From NCBI GenBank assembly GCA_018817995.1, contig JAHISW010000025.1:1-10013 (forward strand): DNA of 10,013 nt. Direction: 5' to 3'. Positions 1 to 7,076 of this stretch are shown piece by piece. The stretch is from Patescibacteria group bacterium (lineage in GTDB: Bacteria > Patescibacteriota > Minisyncoccia > JAHISW01 > Tagabacteraceae). Position 1 is the first letter of the stretch. Every line of letters starts with the position of its first letter. The translations under genes and the position numbers were made by a program. The notes beneath the pieces were generated by a model, which had not been told where the DNA came from, did no database searches, and saw nothing but the letters and a program-made list of their open reading frames with translations.

Positions 1-1
1 A

Positions 2-196
2 GTAAACAAAATTGTTGGAATTATTGCTTCGGGTGAGAAGCTTAACAAAAAATACCAAGACCACAAACTTAAGGGTTGTATGTCAGAGTACCGAGAATGT
101 CATATTAAATCTAATCTTCTTTTGATTTACAAAAAAGACAACAAAAATTTAGTTTTACTTCTTATCAATGTTGGCAGTCATGATGACTTATTTTGA
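2..196 (+). CDS. YafQ/RelE-type toxin (mRNA interferase), 3' part only
   Basis: This is the last 64 codons of an open frame that enters from the left edge, so the start and any antitoxin gene lie outside the window. The readable end has the order DHKLKG, then YRECHI, then LLLIYKK, then VGSHDDLF and a TGA stop. That order is typical of the C-terminal half of YafQ-family type II toxins, which cut mRNA on the ribosome. The last His (179-181) and Phe (191-193) match the HxxxF pair that carries catalysis in E. coli YafQ, and the His at 101-103 matches its other active-site His. Compared with E. coli YafQ as I remember it, the Asp after that His appears as Asn (113-115), and the Arg before the final motif also appears as Asn. 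Activity is therefore uncertain. The gene ends 2 nt before the rpoC ATG. Confidence 0.83.
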   Translation, partial: VNKIVGIIASGEKLNKKYQDHKLKGCMSEYRECHIKSNLLLIYKKDNKNLVLLLINVGSHDDLF

Positions 197-198
197 TT

Positions 199-3100
199 AT
201 GGAAACAAAAAATTTTAATAAAATATTGATTAAGCTTGCTTCGCCGGAAGACATTATATCATGGTCTCGCGGGGAAGTAACAAAGGCTGAAACAATAAAT
301 TACAGAACACAACGCCCGGAAAGAGAGGGTCTTTTTGACGAGAGAATTTTTGGTCCGGAAAAGGATTACGAGTGTTATTGTGGCAAATACCACAGAATCA
401 GGCACAAAGGGATTGTTTGCGAGAAGTGCGGAGTGGAAATAACCCGTTCAATTGTCAGGCGCGAAAGAATGGGACATATAGCTCTTGCTACTCCTGTTTC
501 TCACATATGGTTTTTAAGGGGCATTCCCTCCCGATTGGGATTAGTTTTGGATATGTCTATTACGGACATGGAAAAGGTTGTTTATTTTGCCGGTTATGTA
601 GTTACAAAAGTGAACGAAGACGCTAAAAAAGAAGTTATTTTGGCGATGGAAAAAGAGTACAAAATAAAACTAAAAAATTTTTCTTCAAAGGAGGACAAAG
701 CGGAATTAAAAAAGACTCTTACAGCCGCCAAGCACGAAGTAAACTCGATAGTATTAAGCAAGGTTTTAGACGAAACAGAGTTTAGACACTTGGGTTTGAA
801 GTATGGCGAGGTTTTTGAGGCGGGATCAGGCGCCGAAGTTCTTTATAATATTTGCAAAAAAATAGATCTTGACGAGCTTTCTCATTATCTTGAGAAAAAG
901 TGCGAAGAGGCGACTCCTCAGAATCGTAAAAAAATAGTCAAACAAATTGCGATTGTTAAATCAATGAATAAATCCCGGATAAGACCTGAGTGGATGTTTT
1001 TGACTGCCATACCCGTTATTCCGCCCGCCTTGAGACCGATGGTTCAACTTGACGGAGGTCGGCATGCCACGTCTGATGTTAATGATTTATACCGCAGAGT
1101 AATAAACAGAAATAATCGCTTGAAACGGCTAATTGAACTGGATGCTCCTGAAGTTATAGTGAGAAACGAAAAAAGGATGCTCCAAGAGTCGGTAGACGCG
1201 CTTGTGGATAACTCCATTCGTCGTTCTCAGGGGTCTTCGGCAGTAAGTCAGTCCCATAACAGGCCACTTCGTTCGTTGGCAGACATGCTTCGTGGCAAGC
1301 AAGGCCGCTTTAGACAAAATCTGTTGGGCAAGAGGGTTGATTATTCAGGAAGGTCCGTTATTGTTGTTGGGCCTGATTTGAAATTGAGTCAGTGCGGGTT
1401 GCCGAAGGAAATGGCATTGGAGCTTTTTAGGCCTTTTGTTATTTCCAAGCTTATAAAAAGAGAGCTTTCGTACAATATCCGAGGAGCAAACAGACTCATA
1501 GATGAAAAAACAGACGATGTTTGGGAAGTTTTGGAAGAGGTAATTAAAGATAAATATGTTCTTTTGAACAGAGCGCCAACCCTTCATCGCTTGGGCATCC
1601 AGGCTTTTAAGCCGATTCTTATTGAAGGCAATGCCATCCAGATACATCCTTTAGTTTGTTCGGCTTTTAATGCGGATTTTGACGGAGACCAGATGGCCGT
1701 TCATGTTCCTTTGGGCGAAGAGGCGCAAGAAGAAGCGAGAGAGATTATGGCGGCCACAAAGAACCTCTTGATACCCAGAACGGGCGACCCTGTTGTTAAT
1801 CCGTCGCAAGATATAATTTTGGGATGTTTCTTTATGACCAGGACTAAACCGGGCGCGCGTGGCGAGGGAGAATATTTCGCTTCTCCCAACGAAGCTATCA
1901 TGGCGTATGATTTTGGTTTGGTGGATCTTCAGGCGATGGTTAAAGTTCTTGTCAAAAAAACTTCCAAATATGAAAAAGTTTTTGAAAAAGGAATTATTGA
2001 AACAACCGTCGGGCGCCTGCTTTTCAACAGTGTTTTGCCTGCTGACTTTGCGTTTATAAATGAAGAGTTTATAAAAAAGAGCTTGGTCAAGGTAGTTGAT
2101 GAATTGATAAGAAGATACGGCGTGGATAAGATGCCTCCTATTTTGGATAAAATAAAAGATTTTGGATACCAATATTCAACCAAATCAGGAATTTCTTGGG
2201 GCATGAAAGACATAATGGAACCCGAGGGGAAAAAGAAGATTATAGAAGAATCAAGCGAAAAGGACAGAGAGATTTATAATCAATTTAATGAAGGACTTTT
2301 AACGGAAGAAGAGAGATATAGAAAATCAATTATAACTTGGCAAGATGCTAAAAAACAGGTTGATGAAATAGTTTCTCCCACGCTTGACCAATTCGGCCCT
2401 GTTTTTAGCATGGTTCACTCCGGTTCCAGGGGTTCGTGGGATCAAATAAACCAAATGGCGGGAATGAAAGGGCTGGTTATGAACCCTGCTGGAAAGATTA
2501 TAGATTTTCCAATTTTGTCTTCTTATAAAAAAGGACTTAATGTGCTGGAGTATTTTATTTCCACTCATGGAGCCAGAAAAGGTACGGCTGATACAGCTTT
2601 GAAAACAGCCAAGGCTGGTTATTTGACGAGGCGTTTGGTTGACGTGGTTCAAGATGTGGTTATTTCGGAAGAGGATTGCAAAACAAAAGATGGCATTTTG
2701 GTACAAAAGAATACAAAAGATGGGCGTAGCGGTGATATCTCTTCTAAAATAAAAGGGCGTGTTTTGGCGCGTGATTTTTTGTTGGACAAAACGACCAAGT
2801 TCAAAATGGGGCATTTAATTTCATCAGAGGATGCGGATTTAATAAATGAGAAAATAGGCGAGAATGGAATTTATGTTCGTTCTCCTCTTGTGTGCCAAGT
2901 TAAGCACGGTATTTGTCAGAAATGCTATGGCCGTGATTTGGGACGAGGGGATTTGATTAAACTGGGCGAAGCAGTCGGCATTGTCGCCGCTCAAGCTATT
3001 GGCGAACCGGGGACACAGCTTACAATGAGGACTTTTCATACAGGAGGCATTGCCGCGAGGGGCGGGGATATCACATTAGGCTTGCCCAGAGTTGAAGAAC

Positions 3101-3900
3101 TTTTTGAAATTAGGACCCCCGCAAGTCCGGCTTCCATTGCTGAATTTGATGGTGTTGTTTTAGACATTGAAGACGATGATTCTTCTGTTGGCCCAAGAAA
3201 AGACAAAGTCATTCTTATTCTTCCCAACGAAGAAAGCGCTATTAAAAACAAGAAGACAAAGAAATCCGTCAAAGGCAAAGAATCGAAAAAATACAATGTC
3301 CCCTTCGGTAAAAGAATATTAGTCAAAAAAGGAGACCATGTTAAAGTGGGAGACCCCTTGTTTGAGGGCCCCATAGACACAAAAAACATTTTCAAGGTTG
3401 CGGGCAAAGAAGCCGCGCAGAATTATATTATGGATGAAATTGGCAAAGTGTACGCGATACAGGGCGTTAATGTTAATGAAAAGCACTTGGAAATAATTGT
3501 CAGGCAAATGTTTTCTCGTCTTAAAATAACAAGTTCGGGAGATACAGATTTGAATGTTGGCAATATTGTGGAGAAATCTCTCTTTTTGGAAAGGAATGAA
3601 TTGGCAAAAAAGGAAGGGAAAGAGGAAGCGACCGCAAGTCAGCTTCTTATGGGTATTAGCAAAGTGTCTTTGAGTACTTCCAGCTTTTTGTCCTCGGCTT
3701 CGTTTCAGGACACGGCGAGAATTCTTATCACTGCCGCAATTGAAGGAAGGGAAGATGAGCTGAGGGGACTGAAAGAAAATGTTATCATTGGCCGTCTTAT
3801 TCCCGCCGGAACAGGATATCGCAAAGACCTTGAAAGTTCAAAAAAATATCGTTCCAAAGAAGAAGAAAAGACTGAAAAGGATCCGGAGAAAGACGAATAA
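199..3900 (+). CDS. rpoC: DNA-directed RNA polymerase subunit beta-prime
   Basis: This is the catalytic clamp subunit of bacterial RNA polymerase, complete at 1233 aa. Its length fits lineages without the large trigger-loop insertion of E. coli. Counting from ATG 199, the N-terminal zinc ribbon uses C59, C61, C74 and C77. The lid/rudder region with GKRVDYSGRSVIV follows. The Mg-binding active site NADFDGDQMA starts at N491, with D493, D495 and D497. The bridge helix begins near G791 (GARKGTADTALKTA). The second zinc site is C827, C899, C906 and C909. The trigger loop LTMRTFH spans 941-947. A lysine-rich stretch near 1015-1032 and a charged tail after about 1205 look like variable additions. 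A TTG at 193 is in frame, but ATG 199 gives the expected N-terminus. No Shine-Dalgarno precedes either, and the preceding toxin gene stops at 194-196, so stop-restart coupling is plausible. rpoB is not the immediate upstream neighbour. Confidence 0.98.
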   Translation: METKNFNKILIKLASPEDIISWSRGEVTKAETINYRTQRPEREGLFDERIFGPEKDYECYCGKYHRIRHKGIVCEKCGVEITRSIVRRERMGHIALATPVSHIWFLRGIPSRLGLVLDMSITDMEKVVYFAGYVVTKVNEDAKKEVILAMEKEYKIKLKNFSSKEDKAELKKTLTAAKHEVNSIVLSKVLDETEFRHLGLKYGEVFEAGSGAEVLYNICKKIDLDELSHYLEKKCEEATPQNRKKIVKQIAIVKSMNKSRIRPEWMFLTAIPVIPPALRPMVQLDGGRHATSDVNDLYRRVINRNNRLKRLIELDAPEVIVRNEKRMLQESVDALVDNSIRRSQGSSAVSQSHNRPLRSLADMLRGKQGRFRQNLLGKRVDYSGRSVIVVGPDLKLSQCGLPKEMALELFRPFVISKLIKRELSYNIRGANRLIDEKTDDVWEVLEEVIKDKYVLLNRAPTLHRLGIQAFKPILIEGNAIQIHPLVCSAFNADFDGDQMAVHVPLGEEAQEEAREIMAATKNLLIPRTGDPVVNPSQDIILGCFFMTRTKPGARGEGEYFASPNEAIMAYDFGLVDLQAMVKVLVKKTSKYEKVFEKGIIETTVGRLLFNSVLPADFAFINEEFIKKSLVKVVDELIRRYGVDKMPPILDKIKDFGYQYSTKSGISWGMKDIMEPEGKKKIIEESSEKDREIYNQFNEGLLTEEERYRKSIITWQDAKKQVDEIVSPTLDQFGPVFSMVHSGSRGSWDQINQMAGMKGLVMNPAGKIIDFPILSSYKKGLNVLEYFISTHGARKGTADTALKTAKAGYLTRRLVDVVQDVVISEEDCKTKDGILVQKNTKDGRSGDISSKIKGRVLARDFLLDKTTKFKMGHLISSEDADLINEKIGENGIYVRSPLVCQVKHGICQKCYGRDLGRGDLIKLGEAVGIVAAQAIGEPGTQLTMRTFHTGGIAARGGDITLGLPRVEELFEIRTPASPASIAEFDGVVLDIEDDDSSVGPRKDKVILILPNEESAIKNKKTKKSVKGKESKKYNVPFGKRILVKKGDHVKVGDPLFEGPIDTKNIFKVAGKEAAQNYIMDEIGKVYAIQGVNVNEKHLEIIVRQMFSRLKITSSGDTDLNVGNIVEKSLFLERNELAKKEGKEEATASQLLMGISKVSLSTSSFLSSASFQDTARILITAAIEGREDELRGLKENVIIGRLIPAGTGYRKDLESSKKYRSKEEEKTEKDPEKDE

Positions 3901-3918
3901 CTTGTGTGCCTGCAAAGC

Positions 3919-3948
3919 TTGACAGATTGTATCACGCAATGTTAGGTT
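3919..3948 (+). promoter_or_regulatory. possible sigma-70 promoter after rpoC
   Basis: A perfect TTGACA -35 lies at 3919-3924. The -10 match 18 nt later is weak (TAGGTT, 3943-3948). It would start transcription about 40 nt before the leader ORF at 3998. Only the -35 box is convincing, so the transcript may instead read through from rpoC. No hairpin plus T-run terminator is seen between 3901 and 3985. Confidence 0.3.
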
Positions 3949-3997
3949 AGTTTGTGATGGCAGTTTGAAAATAAAAAATAATTTAGGAGGTGTTTCC

Positions 3998-4039
3998 ATG
4001 GAATTAGTAGAAACTTTTTTTGTAGGTGGAGTTTTTTGA
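3998..4039 (+). CDS. short leader ORF, 13 aa
   Basis: ATG 3998 opens a 13-codon frame, MELVETFFVGGVF, ending in TGA at 4037-4039. A consensus Shine-Dalgarno AGGAGG (3985-3990) sits 7 nt upstream, the best-looking ribosome site in the window. A short ORF with a strong ribosome site, followed at once by paired hairpins and then a structural gene, is the classic layout of a translated leader peptide. The peptide is hydrophobic (two Phe, then Val and Phe next to the stop). It has no run of a single amino acid that would name a regulating aminoacyl-tRNA. It could also be a chance ORF, but the ribosome site argues against that. Confidence 0.5.
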   Translation: MELVETFFVGGVF

Positions 4040-4051
4040 AAAAAAGGCTAA

Positions 4052-4109
4052 ATCCCGCAAAAGGCGGGATCGCCCGATCATCCTAGATCAACAAAGTTGA
4101 GCGGATGAT
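4052..4109 (+). promoter_or_regulatory. leader hairpins with competing folds (attenuator-like)
   Basis: Hairpin A pairs ATCCCGC (4052-4058) with GCGGGAT (4064-4070) around a 5-nt loop. Hairpin B pairs ATCATCC (4077-4083) with GGATGAT (4103-4109), with an inner stem TCAAC (4088-4092) and GTTGA (4096-4100) closing an AAA loop. The 3' arm of A can instead pair downstream, for example CGGG (4065-4068) with CCCG (4073-4076) or GGCG (4063-4066) with CGCC (4071-4074). This gives mutually exclusive folds. Hairpin B ends 3 nt before the Shine-Dalgarno of the transglycosylase gene. Neither hairpin is followed by a T-run, so control of translation or RNA stability is more likely than termination. Confidence 0.5.
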
Positions 4110-4126
4110 TTAGGGGAGGAATTCAA

Positions 4127-5050
4127 ATGAAAAAAATAACGATACCGTTGGTAGTGCAGAGATGGGCGTATATTATAGGCGCTGTGATTTTTATTTTGCT
4201 TATGATAATTTTTTGCGCCTACGGTGTATCTGAGGCCAAAGAAAAATCAGACTTATCGCCTTCTTTTTTAGGTATTTACCAAAAAGCCATGCGTTTTTAT
4301 CCGGAAATTCTGAAATACTCAAAAAAATACGATGTAGATCCTACTCTTATATTATCCATTGCCATGTATGAAAGCGGAGGAAATGAAAATTTAACTTCTG
4401 ACGCCGGAGCCAAGGGCTTAATGCAAGTGATGCCAGCCACAAAGAAAGATATGGAGATTTACGGAACGGATGTTTCCGCCAACATTGAAGCCGGTGTGAA
4501 ATACTTGAAGTTTGTAAAAGAGGAAATGATGGAATATTATGGAGAAATTTCTGGACCCTATTTGAAGATGTTAATGATACAATCGTATCACGATGGCCCC
4601 GAGAGAGCTAAACGCCCGACCTTGAGGCGCGTTTCGTTTCAGTATCTCCAAGGGGTTAGTATTTTCTTTAATCTTCTTTCGTGTGAAAAAGATAAAATTG
4701 AAGAACTTGCAAAAGACATAAAAATTCTTGTTTTGGAAAAACCCCAAACATGGAAAGAACTTGCCAAAAAATTTAATCTGTCTGTAATTGAATTACGTTT
4801 GAGCAACCCATTTTTAGCCGGATTTTATTCGGGGGAAATTCCTAAGGGCGAAGCAATTGCTTATCCCAACGAATGTTCTCATCCCGTGATTGATGGTCTT
4901 TATGTTTCAAGAAGAGGAGACATTTTACGTTATATTTCCAACGTTTTTGATATATCATGTTCCGAATTAAGAGAGAGAACAAATCTTCTTATGTGGTCGC
5001 CTTTTTATCCGGAAACTATAATAGATGTTTCAGATTCTCCGTATTTGTGA
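4127..5050 (+). CDS. membrane-anchored lytic transglycosylase, MltD-like (SLT plus LysM-like repeats)
   Basis: Enzymes of this family cleave the MurNAc-GlcNAc bond of peptidoglycan non-hydrolytically, forming 1,6-anhydroMurNAc ends. The 307-aa product starts with a membrane anchor (about residues 15-33) and then the SLT fold from about residue 50. The catalytic motif is AMYESGG with E82, followed by SDAGAKGLMQVMPAT (91-105). The SYHDGPERA stretch near 153-161 stands where the family usually has AYNAGPG. Two weaker LysM-like segments follow. One is at about 212-248 (LEKPQTWKELAKKFNLS), the other at about 263-290, where YVSRRGDILRYIS is close to LysM consensus. They probably hold the enzyme on the wall. 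The start is set by the Shine-Dalgarno GGGGAGGA (4113-4120), 6 nt before the ATG. A structured leader precedes the gene and a strong terminator follows it, so it looks monocistronic apart from the leader ORF. Confidence 0.9.
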   Translation: MKKITIPLVVQRWAYIIGAVIFILLMIIFCAYGVSEAKEKSDLSPSFLGIYQKAMRFYPEILKYSKKYDVDPTLILSIAMYESGGNENLTSDAGAKGLMQVMPATKKDMEIYGTDVSANIEAGVKYLKFVKEEMMEYYGEISGPYLKMLMIQSYHDGPERAKRPTLRRVSFQYLQGVSIFFNLLSCEKDKIEELAKDIKILVLEKPQTWKELAKKFNLSVIELRLSNPFLAGFYSGEIPKGEAIAYPNECSHPVIDGLYVSRRGDILRYISNVFDISCSELRERTNLLMWSPFYPETIIDVSDSPYL

Positions 5051-5067
5051 AAATCGATTTAAATTTA

Positions 5068-5103
5068 AAACCGCTGACTAAATCAGCGGTTTTTTTATTT
5101 TTA
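5068..5103 (+). terminator. rho-independent terminator
   Basis: AAACCGCTGA (5068-5077) pairs perfectly with TCAGCGGTTT (5083-5092) around the loop CTAAA. A T-rich tract follows (TTTTATTTTT). The A-rich 5' side could allow it to work on the other strand too. It closes the transglycosylase transcript 18 nt after its stop. The rest of the stretch to 5200 shows no gene or clear structure. Confidence 0.92.
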
Positions 5104-5203
5104 CCGTATAACCACGATCGCGAATGGATGGTAAAAATGCTTTTTTGATTTCACACGGGTTGCATAAGGCCACATACAGCACCAAGATTTTTAAATAAGT
5201 TTG

Positions 5204-5212
5204 TGGTATAAT
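5204..5212 (+). promoter_or_regulatory. extended -10 promoter, probably leaderless
   Basis: The box is TGGTATAAT: TG at 5204-5205, then a perfect TATAAT at 5207-5212. There is no recognisable -35. Initiation about 7 nt downstream would fall on or next to the A of the ATG at 5219, leaving no room for a Shine-Dalgarno. This implies a leaderless mRNA. Confidence 0.7.
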
Positions 5213-5218
5213 AAAAAC

Positions 5219-5413
5219 ATGGACCAGGAATTAATAAAAAAAATAGACAATTTGGAGAAGAAAATAGACGAAAGCGCCAAGCAGTTAAAACGATTGCGTT
5301 TATATTTTCTTTGGACGCTCATTATCTCCGCCAGTGTTATCATCCTGCCACTTATCGGGTTGATGTTTGTGATTCCCCAATTTTTGGATTCTTATCAAAG
5401 TCTCGGTTTGTAA
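5219..5413 (+). CDS. small coiled-coil single-pass membrane protein, function unknown
   Basis: This 64-aa protein starts at ATG 5219. An in-frame ATG at 5201 lies inside the promoter and is rejected. Residues 1-28 are a charged amphipathic helix, probably a coiled coil (MDQELIKKIDNLEKKIDES). Residues about 30-57 are a membrane segment or hairpin with a central Pro-Leu-Ile-Gly (LYFLWTLIISASVIILPLIG), followed by VIPQFLDSY. From memory, very similar small proteins, with a coiled coil then FLWTLII then LPLIGL then FVIPQFL, recur in Parcubacteria. That supports the lineage guess but gives no function. It has its own promoter directly upstream, and the next gene begins 81 nt later with a strong Shine-Dalgarno. 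Confidence 0.82.
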   Translation: MDQELIKKIDNLEKKIDESAKQLKRLRLYFLWTLIISASVIILPLIGLMFVIPQFLDSYQSLGL

Positions 5414-5442
5414 GTTAACTTGGGCTTTTCAAATGGGGGATT

Positions 5443-5470
5443 TTGTGTAAGGATGGGATGAGAAAATAAT
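5443..5470 (+). promoter_or_regulatory. weak candidate promoter before the 138-aa gene
   Basis: TTGTGT (5443-5448), a 16-nt spacer and AATAAT (5465-5470, one mismatch to the -10 consensus) would start transcription near 5477, just ahead of the Shine-Dalgarno at 5484. The -35 box is poor. No terminator separates this gene from the membrane protein at 5219, so read-through is equally possible. Confidence 0.3.
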
Positions 5471-5494
5471 AGTTGCTTGAAAAAGGAGGGTCAA

Positions 5495-5911
5495 ATGAGC
5501 AAAAAGAAAGATTATTTAATTGAGGAATACGAGGAAAGATTGAAAAAAATTGATGACCTTTGGGAGATAATTAACAATCCGGAACCGGATCGTTTGCTGA
5601 GCAGACAACGAGAACTTGAAAAGGAATTAAAAAAATTGAAAGATAAAAAAACCCAGAATTACAAAGACATAAAAAATATTATTCAGAAGCGGGGTGTGCA
5701 GTTGCTTATTGTGCATCTCCCCCAAAGTGGTCCCAAGGTAGCTTATTTTACAGGGGAATGGAGCCAGGCAGGACATCCTAAACTTTATTACGGCGTGGAT
5801 ACTTGTTTTCCCATAACGACTTCCAGGGGGGTTTCAATAGAGGATATCACTCCGAAAGAGTTTATGGAAAAATTGATGGAAGATCCCGAACAAGATCTGG
5901 GGTTAGGATAG
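5495..5911 (+). CDS. hypothetical protein with N-terminal coiled coil
   Basis: I do not recognise this 138-aa protein. ATG 5495 is chosen because AGGAGG (5484-5489) sits 5 nt upstream; the in-frame TTG at 5477 has no ribosome site. Residues about 4-62 are strongly charged and helical, with a break at NNPEPDR (27-33), and probably form two helices of a coiled-coil hairpin. From residue 66 the character changes to short strands and turns (GVQLLIVHLPQ, KVAYFTGEW, KLYYGVDTCFPIT), suggesting a small beta-rich domain of about 50 residues. A short acidic helix and a Gly-Leu-rich tail end the protein. There is no signal peptide or membrane segment, so it is probably cytosolic. It shares no evident motif with the wall enzymes on either side. 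A terminator follows 16 nt after the stop. Confidence 0.78.
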   Translation: MSKKKDYLIEEYEERLKKIDDLWEIINNPEPDRLLSRQRELEKELKKLKDKKTQNYKDIKNIIQKRGVQLLIVHLPQSGPKVAYFTGEWSQAGHPKLYYGVDTCFPITTSRGVSIEDITPKEFMEKLMEDPEQDLGLG

Positions 5912-5927
5912 AAAAATATCCAAAATT

Positions 5928-5969
5928 AAACCCGCTACAACTTCAAAGATGTTGGCGGGTTTTTTGTTT
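5928..5969 (+). terminator. rho-independent terminator
   Basis: AAACCCGC (5928-5935) pairs with GCGGGTTT (5955-5962). After a 2-nt bulge the stem continues with CAAC (5938-5941) and GTTG (5951-5954). The run of T from 5960 completes a standard intrinsic terminator for the 138-aa gene. Confidence 0.9.
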
Positions 5970-6045
5970 CCATTTGATGGAATAGGTCTCCGAAGGCTGG
6001 AAAAAGGTCTTAAGTTGTGGGAGAATAAAGGCAAGTGGTTATAAA

Positions 6046-6987
6046 ATGGAGTACCAAGATACCAAAAGTGTTTGGCCGTATATAATCCCTGCGGGGATTG
6101 TGTTTGTTGCGCTCGGCGGTTTTCTTATTTATGCTTTTATGCAACTCTCTGTTTTAACGGAACAGACAAGGTCTCTTGCGATAGAATCTACGGAGTTGGC
6201 ATCTACGACCACGGCGTTATTACGGAATACGGACCAGCTCGCAAAAAATCTTAAGGATCTTCGTTCCGAGACCCTCGGGCTTTCCGATACGCTTTCTAGC
6301 GCCCAACAAAATATTAGCGCCGTTAAAACACAAGTTGGCGGTGTTGAACAAACCGTTGGCTCCATTTCCGGCGCCGTTGGCACTCTTCAAAAACTCTCAC
6401 AGATTGATCAGGAATTGCTCAAAAAATATTCTAAGTTTTATTTCCTGAACGAAAACTATGCGCCGACTTATTTGATCGACATACCGGCTGATTATATATA
6501 CAGCACGACTATTCCTGAACAATTTCTAACGGAGGCTTGGCCGTTTTTGAAAAATCTATTTGATACGGCAAAAGTCGACGGGGTTGAGCTTTATGTCAAA
6601 TCTGCTTACCGGTCGTTTGCGGAACAACAATCGCTTAAATCTTTGTACTCTGTTGTCTACGGCGTCGGTACCGCTAATTCGTTCTCCGCGGACCAAGGTT
6701 ATTCGGAACACCAGCTTGGAACGACACTAGATTTCATTACCTCCGGGCTTGGTGGTCAGGTTACTGGTTTTGACGGTACCCAAGCCTACCAGTGGCTCCT
6801 CGCCAATGCTTATCGTTTCGGTTTTGAGCTTTCATATCCAACAGGTAACGACTATTATGCCTTTGAGCCATGGCACTGGCGCTTTGTGGGTGTAAAGCTT
6901 GCCACCTATCTTCATAACAAAAATCTGAATTTTTATGACGCGGACCAAAGAGAAATCGATGCATACCTCGTTAATATTTTTGATTAA
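6046..6987 (+). CDS. membrane-anchored D-alanyl-D-alanine carboxypeptidase, VanY-like (peptidase M15)
   Basis: Members of this family are zinc peptidases that remove the terminal D-Ala of peptidoglycan stem peptides. The 313-aa product has a membrane helix at about 11-33. Next comes a long Ser/Thr/Gln-rich coiled-coil-like stalk (about 35-125) whose tail repeats a VGG/VGS/VGT pattern. The M15 domain begins near 140. Visible motifs are SAYRSFAEQQ (186-195), SEHQLGTTLDF (220-230) and FEPWHWRFVG (273-282). The zinc ligands are H222, D229 and H277, and E274 is the expected catalytic base, so the site looks intact. No other in-frame ATG occurs before residue 32, so 6046 is the likely start. The ribosome site is poor (AAAGG about 14 nt upstream), and a TATAAA touches the ATG. 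The stalk would hold the domain out from the membrane, inside the wall. Terminators flank only its left side; no clear one follows. Confidence 0.92.
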   Translation: MEYQDTKSVWPYIIPAGIVFVALGGFLIYAFMQLSVLTEQTRSLAIESTELASTTTALLRNTDQLAKNLKDLRSETLGLSDTLSSAQQNISAVKTQVGGVEQTVGSISGAVGTLQKLSQIDQELLKKYSKFYFLNENYAPTYLIDIPADYIYSTTIPEQFLTEAWPFLKNLFDTAKVDGVELYVKSAYRSFAEQQSLKSLYSVVYGVGTANSFSADQGYSEHQLGTTLDFITSGLGGQVTGFDGTQAYQWLLANAYRFGFELSYPTGNDYYAFEPWHWRFVGVKLATYLHNKNLNFYDADQREIDAYLVNIFD

Positions 6988-7018
6988 ATAAATTAGGCTG
7001 ACTTTAAAATTAAATTTT

Positions 7019-7047
7019 TTGCAATCTACTTTTCTATTGTCTATAAA
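7019..7047 (+). promoter_or_regulatory. sigma-70-type promoter for the 51-aa ORF
   Basis: TTGCAA (7019-7024), an exact 17-nt spacer and TATAAA (7042-7047) make the best two-box promoter in the window. Transcription would start near 7054, giving a leader of about 23 nt with an AAGGGA ribosome site before the ATG at 7077. Confidence 0.6.
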
Positions 7048-7076
7048 CAGAAGAAGTGGAAAAAGAAGGGATTAGC

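Noticed and set aside
193..201. TTG at 193 as the rpoC start
   Set aside because: It overlaps the toxin stop and has no ribosome site. ATG 199 gives the usual short N-terminus of RpoC.
1345..2814. Long open frames on the minus strand inside rpoC
   Set aside because: They are frame shadows of a highly conserved gene, with no start signals and no recognisable protein content.
5201..5218. ATG 5201 as the start of the small membrane protein
   Set aside because: The first six codons would be made of the extended -10 promoter itself; ATG 5219 starts the charged helix.
5477..5494. TTG 5477 as the start of the 138-aa protein
   Set aside because: The strong Shine-Dalgarno at 5484-5489 lies inside that extension and points to ATG 5495.
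6036..6045. TATAAA touching the ATG of the VanY-like gene as its promoter
   Set aside because: Initiation would fall inside the coding region, and the TG is one base out of register. The true promoter is unclear.
7003..7020. Terminator after the VanY-like gene (AAAATT/AATTTT then T-run)
   Set aside because: The possible stem is only A-T with almost no loop, and the T-run forms part of the next promoter's -35 region.
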